Shown in pieces: positions 36,132-45,300 of a stretch of DNA of 64,000 nt (position 1 is its first letter; every line of letters begins with the position of its first letter). The DNA comes from Planctomycetaceae bacterium (GTDB lineage: Bacteria > Planctomycetota > Planctomycetia > Pirellulales > Lacipirellulaceae). The notes beneath the pieces are model-generated. The model was given only the letters and a program-made list of their open reading frames with translations, was not told where the DNA came from and did no database searches. The DNA lies in the NCBI GenBank assembly GCA_002702655.1, contig PABB01000029.1, positions 1 through 64,000 of the forward strand. The letters run 5' to 3'. Both the position numbers and the translations under genes were made by a program.

Positions 36132-37580
36132 TTAGTAAGCGCGGGCAAGCAGTTTGGGCCGCTCGTCGTGAACTTTCACAATCAACTCGCCAAACAGCGT
36201 GTTCGCCCAGGCAAACCAGTCGCGGGTGTAGTCGCTCGGATCGTCTTTGTTGAACGCTTCGTGCATGAAACCCGTGCCGGCGTGCGTGCGTTTGAGCGCC
36301 GCCAGGCACTCGGCAATCTCGGCATCGTCCGTGCTGGAGAGCGCCCGCAAGATGATGCCCATCGGCCAAATCCGCTCCTTGCCAGTGTGCGGGCTGGCCT
36401 GCCCGGACGCCGCCTTGCCGCGCAAGAAGTACGGGTTGTTGTCGCTGACCAGGAACTTTCGCGTACGCTGATACAGCGGATCGGTCGGCTGGTGCACTCC
36501 CAGGTAGGCCAGCGACATGAGACTCGGCACGTTGGCATCGTCCCAGAACGCCGCATTGCCGAAACCGTCGACTTCGTAGGCGTAGATCTTGCCGAAGTCG
36601 AGGTGCTCGACGACCGCGTACTTATTGATCGCCGCATCGACTTCGTCCGCCAACGCGGTGCATTCCGCGGCGAACGCGGCGTCATCCAGCCGCTTCGTGA
36701 AGATCTCAGCCAGCTGCCGTAGAGACTGGACGGCGAACAGGTTCGAAGGAATCAAAAACGGATACAGCGTGCTGTCGTCGCTGGGGCGGAAGGCCGAGAC
36801 GATCAGTCCGACGGGCTCGATCGGCCGACTTGTGCCGTCGAACGGCGGGGCGTCGAGCATGCGGTCCGTCGATCGGGCAAACCGATACGGCGTCGTGCCA
36901 TCCTTGCGCTGTTCGGTCCGGAACGTCTTCACGACCGTCTTCATCGCCTCCTGCCACTGGGCGTCCAGCACGCCCTCGTCGCCCGTGCGCTCCAGATACG
37001 CATTGACCAGCCGAATCGGGTAGCACAGCGAGTCAATCTCCCACTTCCGCTCGTGCACGCCGGCAATGGGCGAGGGGCGATCGCTGGCCCAATGCGACGG
37101 GCGGCTGGAATCCTTGTAGAACGCGTTGGCGTACGGATCGAGCAGAATGCATTTGACCTGCCGCCGCACGAGCCCTTCGACGAGCTTGCGCAGCTTCTCG
37201 TCGTCGTTCAGGTACGGAATGTAGGGCCACACTTGGGCCGTCGAATCGCGGAGCCACATTGCGTCGATGTCGCCGGTGATAATGAACGAATCGGGCGTGC
37301 CGCCAGGTTCGCTGTAGTCGACCGTCGTGTCGAGCGTGTTCGGATAGCAGTTCTCGAACATCCAGGCCAACTCGGCGTCGGCAATCTTCGGCCGCACCGT
37401 TTCAATGGCTTGCTCCACGGCGTCGCTCGTGAAGCAGCGCTCGCCGACGGGCGGGCGCTTGCTGGCGAACTGCCCCGACTGTGCCGCCAAGACGGCGCTG
37501 GCTTGATTGACAGTGACGGCCGCGGCTCCGGTGGCGGCGAGCGACGCCAGCGCTTGCCGGCGATTGAGCGTGATTTTCAT
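36132..37580 (-). CDS. GH125 family exo-alpha-1,6-mannosidase
   Basis: The 482-residue protein begins with a twin-arginine-like signal (LNRRQALASLAATGAAA). The rest matches GH125 (DUF1237): CYPNTLDTTVDY, SFIITGDIDAMWLRDSTAQVWPYIPYL, KCILLDPYANAFYKD, WEIDSLCYPIRLVNAYLERTGD, FDGTSRPIEPVGLIVSAFRPSDD, VPSLMSLAYLGV and WPMGIILRALSS, with GTGFMHEAFNKDDPSDYTRDWFAWAN at the end. Family members remove terminal alpha-1,6-linked mannose by inversion. This complements the GH92 enzymes, which do not cut that linkage, and is strong evidence for mannan or N-glycan core use. ATG 37580 was chosen over an open 48-codon upstream extension so that the signal is N-terminal. Confidence 0.93.
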   Translation of the reverse strand: MKITLNRRQALASLAATGAAAVTVNQASAVLAAQSGQFASKRPPVGERCFTSDAVEQAIETVRPKIADAELAWMFENCYPNTLDTTVDYSEPGGTPDSFIITGDIDAMWLRDSTAQVWPYIPYLNDDEKLRKLVEGLVRRQVKCILLDPYANAFYKDSSRPSHWASDRPSPIAGVHERKWEIDSLCYPIRLVNAYLERTGDEGVLDAQWQEAMKTVVKTFRTEQRKDGTTPYRFARSTDRMLDAPPFDGTSRPIEPVGLIVSAFRPSDDSTLYPFLIPSNLFAVQSLRQLAEIFTKRLDDAAFAAECTALADEVDAAINKYAVVEHLDFGKIYAYEVDGFGNAAFWDDANVPSLMSLAYLGVHQPTDPLYQRTRKFLVSDNNPYFLRGKAASGQASPHTGKERIWPMGIILRALSSTDDAEIAECLAALKRTHAGTGFMHEAFNKDDPSDYTRDWFAWANTLFGELIVKVHDERPKLLARAY

Positions 37581-37632
37581 AGCAGTCCGACGGCCCGCAG
37601 GACCGCCGCTCAGCGGTGATAAAACGAGTTGT

Positions 37633-38742
37633 CTAATTCGCGAGATCGAGCTGCTGCAGCGCGAACGCATAGGCCCCGATCGACGTGGCCGCATTGGCGC
37701 CGAGCTCCGAAATGCCCACGCCAATCCGCTTCAGCGGGTCGTACGCGACGGTGCGATCGGAGCCGGGAATGGCGATTTCCTTGGTCTCGCCTTTGAGGAA
37801 CGCGGCCAGCTGCTCCGGATCCTCCAGATTGAAGGCTCGCTGGGCGAGTCGAGGGATTCGCTCGCCATTGTATTTGGCGATCGTCCCGTTGAGTTCATTG
37901 ATGATGCTGGGCATGAACAGCGGCGCCGCACCAGTCAAACCGCCGCCGATCACCGCCAAGCCGTCGATCAACGTGAGCGCGTTGGCCAACGCGTCGCCGA
38001 CCGTGACGCCGAGCGTCTCGAACGCCTTCTTGGCGGCGGCTGCATCCCCGGGCGCCGCGCCCGTGCCGATATCGAAAATCTCTTTGGGGCTGGGCGCATC
38101 GGGCGGGGCAATTCCCGCCGCCTCGGCATAGGCGCCCTGCACGGCACGGATGCTGGCGCCCTCCTCGGCAAACGCGTCGTTGCCGAGTTTGTTGCGCATC
38201 AGCCAAATCTCGCCCGCGTTGGAATTGTCGCCAATAAACAACTCGCTATTGCGCACAATCCCGCCGCCAAATCCGGTGCCCAGCGTCACGGCAAACAAGT
38301 TGCGGTACCGCTTGGGACTGCCAGCTTCTTCCAGCAGTTTGTTGATCTTCGGCAGCAGTCCGGCAATCGCCTCGCCGTAGGCGAACAGATCGCCGTCGTT
38401 GTTCATATAGACGGGTATCTGGAACCGATCGGCCAGAATCGCGCCCAACGGCACGCCGCCCGCGTAGGCCGGCAGATTGCCGCCGTTGTCGATAATCCCT
38501 CGCGGATAGTCGGCGGGGCCGGGAAAGGCAAAGCTGATGGCCGCCGGCGTGCCGTCGAGGCCATCGATCAACTGTTGAAAGCCCGCCGCCATGTTGGCCA
38601 GACTTTTCTCCAAATCATTCGGCTCAGCCGGCAAGACGACCGGTCCGGCGATTTGCCGACCGCCTTGCACCGCGGAGAAGGCGAAGTTGGTTCCGCCGGC
38701 ATCGAGAGTCAACACGACGCGCTGGTCGGTCTGCCAGTTCAT
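37633..38742 (-). CDS. ROK family sugar kinase (probable mannose/hexose kinase)
   Basis: The 369-residue cytoplasmic protein has the ROK phosphate-binding motif TLDAGGTNFAFSAV, the catalytic Asp in VYMNNDGDLFAYGE and the LGTGFGGGIV loop. It contains no cysteine at all, so the HxGC/CxCGxxGCxE zinc motif of most ROK glucokinases is missing. It is also longer than usual (about 300), with extra segments after residue 200. From its place between the transporter and GH125 genes it probably phosphorylates imported mannose at C6; another hexose is possible. No mannose-6-phosphate isomerase is seen in the window, so that step must lie elsewhere. Confidence 0.85.
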   Translation of the reverse strand: MNWQTDQRVVLTLDAGGTNFAFSAVQGGRQIAGPVVLPAEPNDLEKSLANMAAGFQQLIDGLDGTPAAISFAFPGPADYPRGIIDNGGNLPAYAGGVPLGAILADRFQIPVYMNNDGDLFAYGEAIAGLLPKINKLLEEAGSPKRYRNLFAVTLGTGFGGGIVRNSELFIGDNSNAGEIWLMRNKLGNDAFAEEGASIRAVQGAYAEAAGIAPPDAPSPKEIFDIGTGAAPGDAAAAKKAFETLGVTVGDALANALTLIDGLAVIGGGLTGAAPLFMPSIINELNGTIAKYNGERIPRLAQRAFNLEDPEQLAAFLKGETKEIAIPGSDRTVAYDPLKRIGVGISELGANAATSIGAYAFALQQLDLAN

Positions 38743-38787
38743 GCACGCACCTTCAGAAGCAGAGGTTCAGTTCGATAAGAAGCGGGT

Positions 38788-39948
38788 TTACTCGGCTGTC
38801 GCACTGGCCGCCGGAGCGGATTGACGTAGCGAAATCGCCAGCAGGTAGCCGAAGCAGACGACAGGGACCACAAACGCCCACGGCCCCCACTTCAGATCGA
38901 CCAGTTGTCCCATAACCAGCGGGACCAATGCGCCGCCGGAGATCGCCATGCACATCAATCCGCTCAACTCGTTGGCCCGCTCGGGGCGATGTTCGACGGT
39001 AATCGAAAACAGCATCGGCCAGATATTCGCGAAACCGAGCCCCGCGCAAATAACGCCGGCCAACGCCATCGGTTTTCCGCCGACGATGAACAGTGCCGAA
39101 CCGACCAATCCCAACAAGGCCGATGCCCGGAAGCAAGTCACCGGGCTGATCACGGTCAGAATCGCTGACGCAAGCAGTCGCCCCACAGTCAACAGCGCGA
39201 AGAACATCGTCGGACCGTATTTAGCCGCGTCGTCGTCCGACATGCCAAGTTCCGAAAGAGCGGGCTTGAGAAACCGTCCCATGGACGCTTCGGCGCCGAC
39301 ATAGAGAAAGATGCCGATGACGGCCATTGCGAAGACCGGCTCCTTCAGCAGAGACAGACTCGAACCGATGCTGGGCGGCGTCTCCGGTTTTGCCTCGTCC
39401 ACGCGAATCATGGCGACCATGACGAACGCCAGTGCCATGAAGCCGAAGAAGATCGGAAACGCCCCTCGCCAGCCCATGGCTTGCAGCGCGGCAATCGAAC
39501 CGGCGGCAATGGCAAGGTACGACGACGCAGAACTGCCGACGCCCTTCAGCCCCTGAGCCAGCGTTAAGTTGCGTCCGTAAGCCCCCTCTTCGCTTACGTC
39601 GCGCATAATCGGATTGCCGGCGACCTGCAGAAACGTGGTGCCAATTCCAAGCACGAAAATACAGCTCAACAGCAGCGCAAAACCGGGTTCGATCACGGTC
39701 GGCACGAGCATCGCGGCGGCATTGAGCCCAAGCCCCAGCAACAGCAATTTCTTCTTGCCAATCCGTCCAGCCAGCACGCCGCCGGGAATGCTAAAGACGG
39801 CGAACGCAATAAACACGAAAAACGAAAGCAAAGTGGCCGTGGTGCTGCTGATTTCGTAGTTTTTCTGCACCGCGTCCGACATGGGCCCCATTGCGTCGGC
39901 AACGCCCATGACAAGAAATGCCAACAGAATTGCAATCGTTCTGTTCAT
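38788..39948 (-). CDS. FucP-type MFS sugar:proton symporter
   Basis: The 386-residue inner-membrane transporter has about 12 hydrophobic segments. The N-terminus (MGVADAMGPMSDAVQKNYEIS) and the stretch FSIPGGVLAGRIGKKKLLLLGL followed by LGIGTTFLQVAGNPIM resemble the fucose/glucose/galactose permease (FHS) family. The second half contains RFLKPALSELGMSDDDAAKYGP. It is enclosed in the mannan locus, between the GH92 at 39990 and the ROK kinase, with gaps of 41 and 45 bp. That suggests it imports the mannose released by the exported glycosidases. Specificity cannot be read directly. Confidence 0.87.
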   Translation of the reverse strand: MNRTIAILLAFLVMGVADAMGPMSDAVQKNYEISSTTATLLSFFVFIAFAVFSIPGGVLAGRIGKKKLLLLGLGLNAAAMLVPTVIEPGFALLLSCIFVLGIGTTFLQVAGNPIMRDVSEEGAYGRNLTLAQGLKGVGSSASSYLAIAAGSIAALQAMGWRGAFPIFFGFMALAFVMVAMIRVDEAKPETPPSIGSSLSLLKEPVFAMAVIGIFLYVGAEASMGRFLKPALSELGMSDDDAAKYGPTMFFALLTVGRLLASAILTVISPVTCFRASALLGLVGSALFIVGGKPMALAGVICAGLGFANIWPMLFSITVEHRPERANELSGLMCMAISGGALVPLVMGQLVDLKWGPWAFVVPVVCFGYLLAISLRQSAPAASATAE

Positions 39949-39989
39949 TTAACGAAGAGTCCCGAGTGAAAAGGCTGACAGAGCCGCTG

Positions 39990-42329
39990 TCATTTTGCGG
40001 CATTTCGACTAGTTGATACGGAAAACGGGCGATCTGCAACGTGGGCGCCCAATTTTTTATTAGGCTTCGGCCCCATCTCGAGCACCAACTCGCCGCCGGC
40101 GACAATCTCGTCGTGCCGAAGAAACATACGCGAAAACGGCTCGCCGTTTAGTTGCATCTGTTGGATGTACACATTCTCCGCCGACTGATTCTTTGCGGTG
40201 ATCCGGAACTGCCGGTCGGAGTCTAAGGTCAGCGTCGCCCGCTCAAACAGCGGACTGCCAATCACGTACTGATCCGTGCCCGGGCAAACACTGTACAAGC
40301 CCACGGCGCTCAGCACGTACCAGGACGATGTTTGGCCCTGGTCCTCGTCGCCAGGATATCCGTTTTCGGTCGAATTGTAGAGCCGGTCCATGACCTGCCG
40401 GACCCAGTATTGCGTCTTCCACGGCTGACCTGCGTAGCAGTACAAATAGGTCATGTGCTGAATTGGTTGATTGCCGTGTGCGTATTGGCCCATCTCGGCC
40501 ATGACCATCTCGCGCATCTCGTGAATCGGGGCTCCATACGTGCCGACCTTAAAGTCCGACGACGCGGCAAACACCCCATCGAGCTTCCCGCAGAAGGCCT
40601 CCTCGCCCCCCAGCATGTCGATCAATCCGGCTATGTCGTGAAACACCGACCAGTTCCAATGCCAGGCGCACCCCTCGGTGAAGGGGCCTCCCCACTCTGT
40701 CGGATCGAACGGCTCCTGCCATCGGCCGTGGGCGTCGCGACCACGCACGAAACCGGTCTCGGCGTCGAAGACGTTCTTCCAGTACTCGATGCGGCTGCCG
40801 AACTTTGCGGCTAGGTCCGCGTCGCCCGCCGCCAGAGCCAGTTGCTGGCCGCAAAAATCGTCGTACGCGTACTCCAATGTCTTGGCCGTGGCTTCACGGT
40901 GCTCGGGGTATGGCAAGTAGCCGAGCTGCTCGTATTGCTCGACGCCGCCGCGACCATTGGCCGGCCCCCACGGCCCTTTCTGCGACGACTCGTGATCGTA
41001 AGCGGCTATTGCTTTGTCGATATCAAACGTCCGAATACCCTTGGCCCACGCGTCCGCCAGCAGAGATACGGCATGATTGCCGATCATGCTGCCTGCTTCG
41101 CCGGGGAATGACCACGAAGGAAGCCAACCGCACTGGTCGTAAGCCGCCAACAGCGCCTGCATGTAGCGACCGTGCATCTCCGAACGAATCAGCGCGTTGA
41201 GCGGCATCTGTGCCCGAAAGGCATCCCACAGGCCAGTGTCGGTGTACATATACCCGGCGTGCACCTGCTGATCGTACGGGCTGCGGTAACAGGGCTGCCC
41301 CTGCGCGTCGTACTCGAAGAACATCCGCGGAAACAAGCTCGCGCGAAACAAGCAGGAGTAGAAAGTCCGTCGCTGCTCTTCGGTTCCGCCCTCGACAACG
41401 ATCACGCCGAGCGCGTCGTTCCAGGCCGCCTTCGCCGCGGCGCTGGCCGATTCGAGATCGCCATGTGCGGCGACCTCCCGGTCCCACGTCAATTCGGCGT
41501 GAGCCTGGTCGATGTACGAGGACGCAACGCGCACGGTAACGACCGTGCCAGGCTCGAACTGCGCGTAGGCGCCAACCCGCCGGCCGGCAATTTGCGGTTC
41601 TGCGCTGATGACTGGCTCACCGACTTCGCGACGACGGCGTCCCGATCGCCACGTACCGACCTTCGTCGGTCGCTGATCGAACTCCAGCACGAAGTAGTTC
41701 GGCATCCCGCCAGTTCGGCCCCGCTGGTTGCGTACGCTTCCTGTCAGCCGCTGCGTCGACTCGTCGAACTGGACCGCACACTCGCCGCCGTAGCCGTCGA
41801 AGACGAGGTGCGCCGGCTCCTGTGGCGGGAAACTGAAGCGGAGCAGGGCGCCGCGCTCGGCGGGCGCCATTTCTACCTGGACCCCGGACGCGAGTTTGAC
41901 GCTGTAGTCGTGCGGCCGCGCGACCTCGTCCGAGTGTTGAAACTTCGTAGCGCGACGCTCCTCGTCAACGACCAACTCGCCGACTACCGGCATCAACGAA
42001 AAGACCGCGTAGTCGTTGGACCACGAACTGCACTGATGCGCTTGCTGAAACCCGCGGATCGAATCCTTGTGGTACTGGTACTTCCACCCGTCGCCGTTGG
42101 GCCCCGTCTGCGGCGTCCAGGCGTGCATGCCCCAGGGCATCGTCGTCGCCGGAAAGGTGTTGCCGCGCGTCAGCTCGAATCGCGAATTCGTTCCCTGCAG
42201 CGTGTTGACGTAGTCGGCCAACTCGGCCGCACGCGCCCGTCCGGCAACAGAGAAGACCGCGATGACGCACAGAACCAACCCGACCGCCGGAGAGATTGCG
42301 CGCCAAGACCGTAGATTGCCCGGCCGCAC
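39990..42329 (-). CDS. GH92 family exo-alpha-mannosidase (copy 3)
   Basis: The 779-residue secreted enzyme starts at GTG 42329, which gives a signal peptide (WRAISPAVGLVLCVIAVFSVAGRARA) and leaves 10 bp to the preceding stop. Without this choice the frame runs far into the neighbouring gene. GH92 blocks are ADYVNTLQGTNS, TFPATTMPWGMHAWTP, RGFQQAHQCSSWSNDYAVFS, FYSCLFRASLFPRMFFEYD, GPFTEGCAWHWNWSVFHDIAGLI with the candidate acid Glu, GNQPIQHMTYLYCYAGQP and PGDEDQGQTSSWYVLSAVGLY. It shares TEGCxWHW with the copy at 33750. It follows the sulfatase-DUF4965 chimera and is probably translated from the same mRNA. Confidence 0.92.
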   Translation of the reverse strand: MRPGNLRSWRAISPAVGLVLCVIAVFSVAGRARAAELADYVNTLQGTNSRFELTRGNTFPATTMPWGMHAWTPQTGPNGDGWKYQYHKDSIRGFQQAHQCSSWSNDYAVFSLMPVVGELVVDEERRATKFQHSDEVARPHDYSVKLASGVQVEMAPAERGALLRFSFPPQEPAHLVFDGYGGECAVQFDESTQRLTGSVRNQRGRTGGMPNYFVLEFDQRPTKVGTWRSGRRRREVGEPVISAEPQIAGRRVGAYAQFEPGTVVTVRVASSYIDQAHAELTWDREVAAHGDLESASAAAKAAWNDALGVIVVEGGTEEQRRTFYSCLFRASLFPRMFFEYDAQGQPCYRSPYDQQVHAGYMYTDTGLWDAFRAQMPLNALIRSEMHGRYMQALLAAYDQCGWLPSWSFPGEAGSMIGNHAVSLLADAWAKGIRTFDIDKAIAAYDHESSQKGPWGPANGRGGVEQYEQLGYLPYPEHREATAKTLEYAYDDFCGQQLALAAGDADLAAKFGSRIEYWKNVFDAETGFVRGRDAHGRWQEPFDPTEWGGPFTEGCAWHWNWSVFHDIAGLIDMLGGEEAFCGKLDGVFAASSDFKVGTYGAPIHEMREMVMAEMGQYAHGNQPIQHMTYLYCYAGQPWKTQYWVRQVMDRLYNSTENGYPGDEDQGQTSSWYVLSAVGLYSVCPGTDQYVIGSPLFERATLTLDSDRQFRITAKNQSAENVYIQQMQLNGEPFSRMFLRHDEIVAGGELVLEMGPKPNKKLGAHVADRPFSVSTSRNAAK

Positions 42330-42339
42330 GAGCCCGGCA

Positions 42340-45300
42340 TCACTCGACCGGTTCGACTTTCGTGAACCCCGCGTCGATGTATTGCCCGCCGCTCGTCTGC
42401 CGGCAAACGATCGCCAAGACATTGCCAGTAGGTTTGAGCAGTTTGACGGTCTCGTTGCTGAGCTGCACATCGCGATATCGTGTGGTGAACCCACTGAAAT
42501 CTCGCAGCAGCGTGCCGTTGAGATAAACCTCGGCATCCTCGTCGTGATGAATATGCAACCGGACGTCGCCAGCCGCTTCGCCCTGGAGGTCAAATGAGCG
42601 GCGCAGCCAAATTGCCGGCGTACTCCACTTGGTCCCCACAATAGCTCCCGGCGTTGTTTCCGTGCCGAAACCTGCCGGTCCCAGTTGCCATGTCGAATCG
42701 TCATAATCGGGCTGCTGCCAGCCGTCCTCAGGTTGCTCGAATGTGTACCGCCACTCAACGGCCTGATCCCCGGACGAATCGGCCGCGGGCGTCAGCACGA
42801 CGATTTGCGGCGGCTGGGGCAAATCCGCGTAGCCTGACGCCCGCGTCTGATCGCGCGACGCCCACTTTCGCCACAACTCGTCGTCGTAGAGCATCCGCAG
42901 AAAGACTCCGCCCACGACGGGTCGGGCCTTGAACCCGACTCGCCTGGCGGATTGCGTCTGGTACCAATCCGTCATCGGAACCCGGTTGGGGGTGCTCAGC
43001 AGAAAATTGTAGACAGGATCGACCAGCGCCTGGAAGTCGTCGCGATCCCCTGTGAGTGTCGCCGTCCACAGAACCCAATCCAGCTTCGTATACGCGCGAC
43101 GATTGTCCAACGGCAAGCCAAACCGGTTCTGCATCCGCCGGTAGTACGCCATTTCCTTGGTCAACACGCTGCGGGGAAACAGTTTCAGCCCAAGAATCTC
43201 ATCCCACACCAAGTTGTATTTCTGACTCCACGTTCCCGGCTTGTCGAAAGCCAGACGAAAATGATCGCCGTCGTCAGCCGCCGAAATCCATTGCTCTGCA
43301 TACTGCTCGGCCACCCCGCGATACTCCGCGGCCTTCGCTTCGTCGCCACGCATTTCGCAAAGTTGCGCGAACGCCCCCAGTGCGCAGATGGCCTTGGCCG
43401 AGAGATTCACATTGTGGGCCAGGTGACCCGCGAAGTCGTCCGTGCAAAGTTGGTTCTCGGGATCAAATCCCTTGTCCTTCAGGTACTCCGCCCACTGCTG
43501 AAGCGTCGGCCAGTAGCGCTCGGCGAAGTCCGCATTTCCGTCGATCTTGGCGATGGCTCCCATCAACAACAGCAAATTGCCGCACTCTTCGACCGGCATT
43601 TGATTCTCGGCTGACGTCTCGCCGCCGCCGTAAACCTGCCCGTTCGCGTGCGGATACGTCCCTAAGTCGTGTGGGGCAAACGGAAACTTCCAGCGGTCGC
43701 TTTCGGCGTACTCCATGAAGGGCACGACGAACGATTTGGCAAGCGACGAGCCAAACAGCAGAAACTGCGGCGCCATCGGGTAGAAGACGTCCGACGTGCC
43801 GATGCAGCCATTGGAGTTGTTCTCCTTGCAGAATTGAATCGGCTGTCCGTTGGCATCGGCGACAAACTTGCCTGCGGCGAAACATTGGCGATAGGCCAGC
43901 GTCGCTATGGCGGCATACTTCTCGCCGCCGACATTGACCAGGTCCGCACGGAGTTCGCGGTCAAACGCGTCACACCGCTGCATGAGTTGTAGGCGGTCGC
44001 GCATCGCTTCGGCCAGCAGATCCTCGGCATCTTTGCCGTCGCGGCGCCAATAGGGTTGCAGCCGGCGGTGCATGAATTCGATGGACTCCAGGTCGTCGTA
44101 GGCCAGCACGATCCAGCGCTCGGCGGCCTCCCCGCCGACCTCTTCCAGGTCGAGCGTCACGGCGGCCGACACCTGCGCAGCCGGCTGCGGAGAACTGTCG
44201 GTATTCGCCTGATCGAGCGCTGCGTCGCTCGCAAAACTCTCCCGAAATCCAGCTCCGCCGCCAATGGCCACGGTCGCGCCGCTCGACATCGGAGTCGCAA
44301 CGTGCAAATACCCCCAGTCAATCCGCAGATCATCTCCCGACTTCCCCAGGACCTGCTGATCGACCGACCCAATCACGGCGCCTGCCATGCCGTCTGTCGG
44401 CGACACTCTACCGCTGACGCGTTGGCGCTCTTCGTTGACGGCAATCTCTCCAGACGCCTCGAAATAAATCCGTACGTCGTGCGTTTCGCCGTCAGCAGAT
44501 TGGCACCCGTAAGTGAGATACGTGATCGGCCGGGACAGCGTGTCAACGTCATCCGGCAGTGCAGGAGTCGTGAACACAAGCGAAAGCTTGACGCCTGCGC
44601 CAGCGAAAGAGTATTTCGTCTGCGTCGCCGTCAATTCCAATCCGGTTTGTCGCAGCGCCGGCGCCTCGGCCGGCTCTTTGCCCATCAGGCGATAAACTTC
44701 GCCGTCAACGGATATCAAGCTGGTCAGTCGGTGCGGCGCCCCGGTCCAGTGAATCGTGTCATTGTCTGTGAGCGTCGTGCCAGGCGACCAAATGCTGAAG
44801 TACGGATCGCAGGCCACAAGCGGGACCGCGGGGGCCGCGACCTGCTCGTCAGCCGACACGGTGCGCACCTCAGCGGTTCTCCGCCAATCGAACATCTTTC
44901 GCACCAGGCCGTTGAGCACATCCGGATGCTCCCCGGAAACGTCGCTCGTCTCGCCGGGATCCTTGGCGAGATCAAACAATTCCCAACCGCGGTTGGCCAG
45001 CTTGGAGGCCTTCCAACTCCCCTCCCGAACGCCCCGCCCAGGACCATGCGAGAAGAACAACGTCCGATCTTGCCGGGGTGCGTCCGTCTCGCCGCGCAAG
45101 ACGCTCACAAGGCTCGAGCCGTCGAGATTCAGACCGTCCACGTCAGCCACGCCGGCCAATTCCAACAGAGTCGGCGCGATGTCCATGACGTGCCCGACCT
45201 GCGATTCGAAGCCGCCGGCGTCCAACTTGAGACCCGCCGGCCAATGGGCGATCAACGGGGTGCGGCAGCCGCCGTCGTATGATTCCATCTTCCAGTACCG

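Noticed and set aside
42330-42758. 143-codon N-terminal extension of the third GH92
   Set aside because: It overlaps the end of the upstream gene in another frame, and the signal peptide begins only after GTG 42329.
44056-45282. 408-codon open frame on the plus strand
   Set aside because: Antisense to the sulfatase-DUF4965 gene, whose domains are clear on the other strand.
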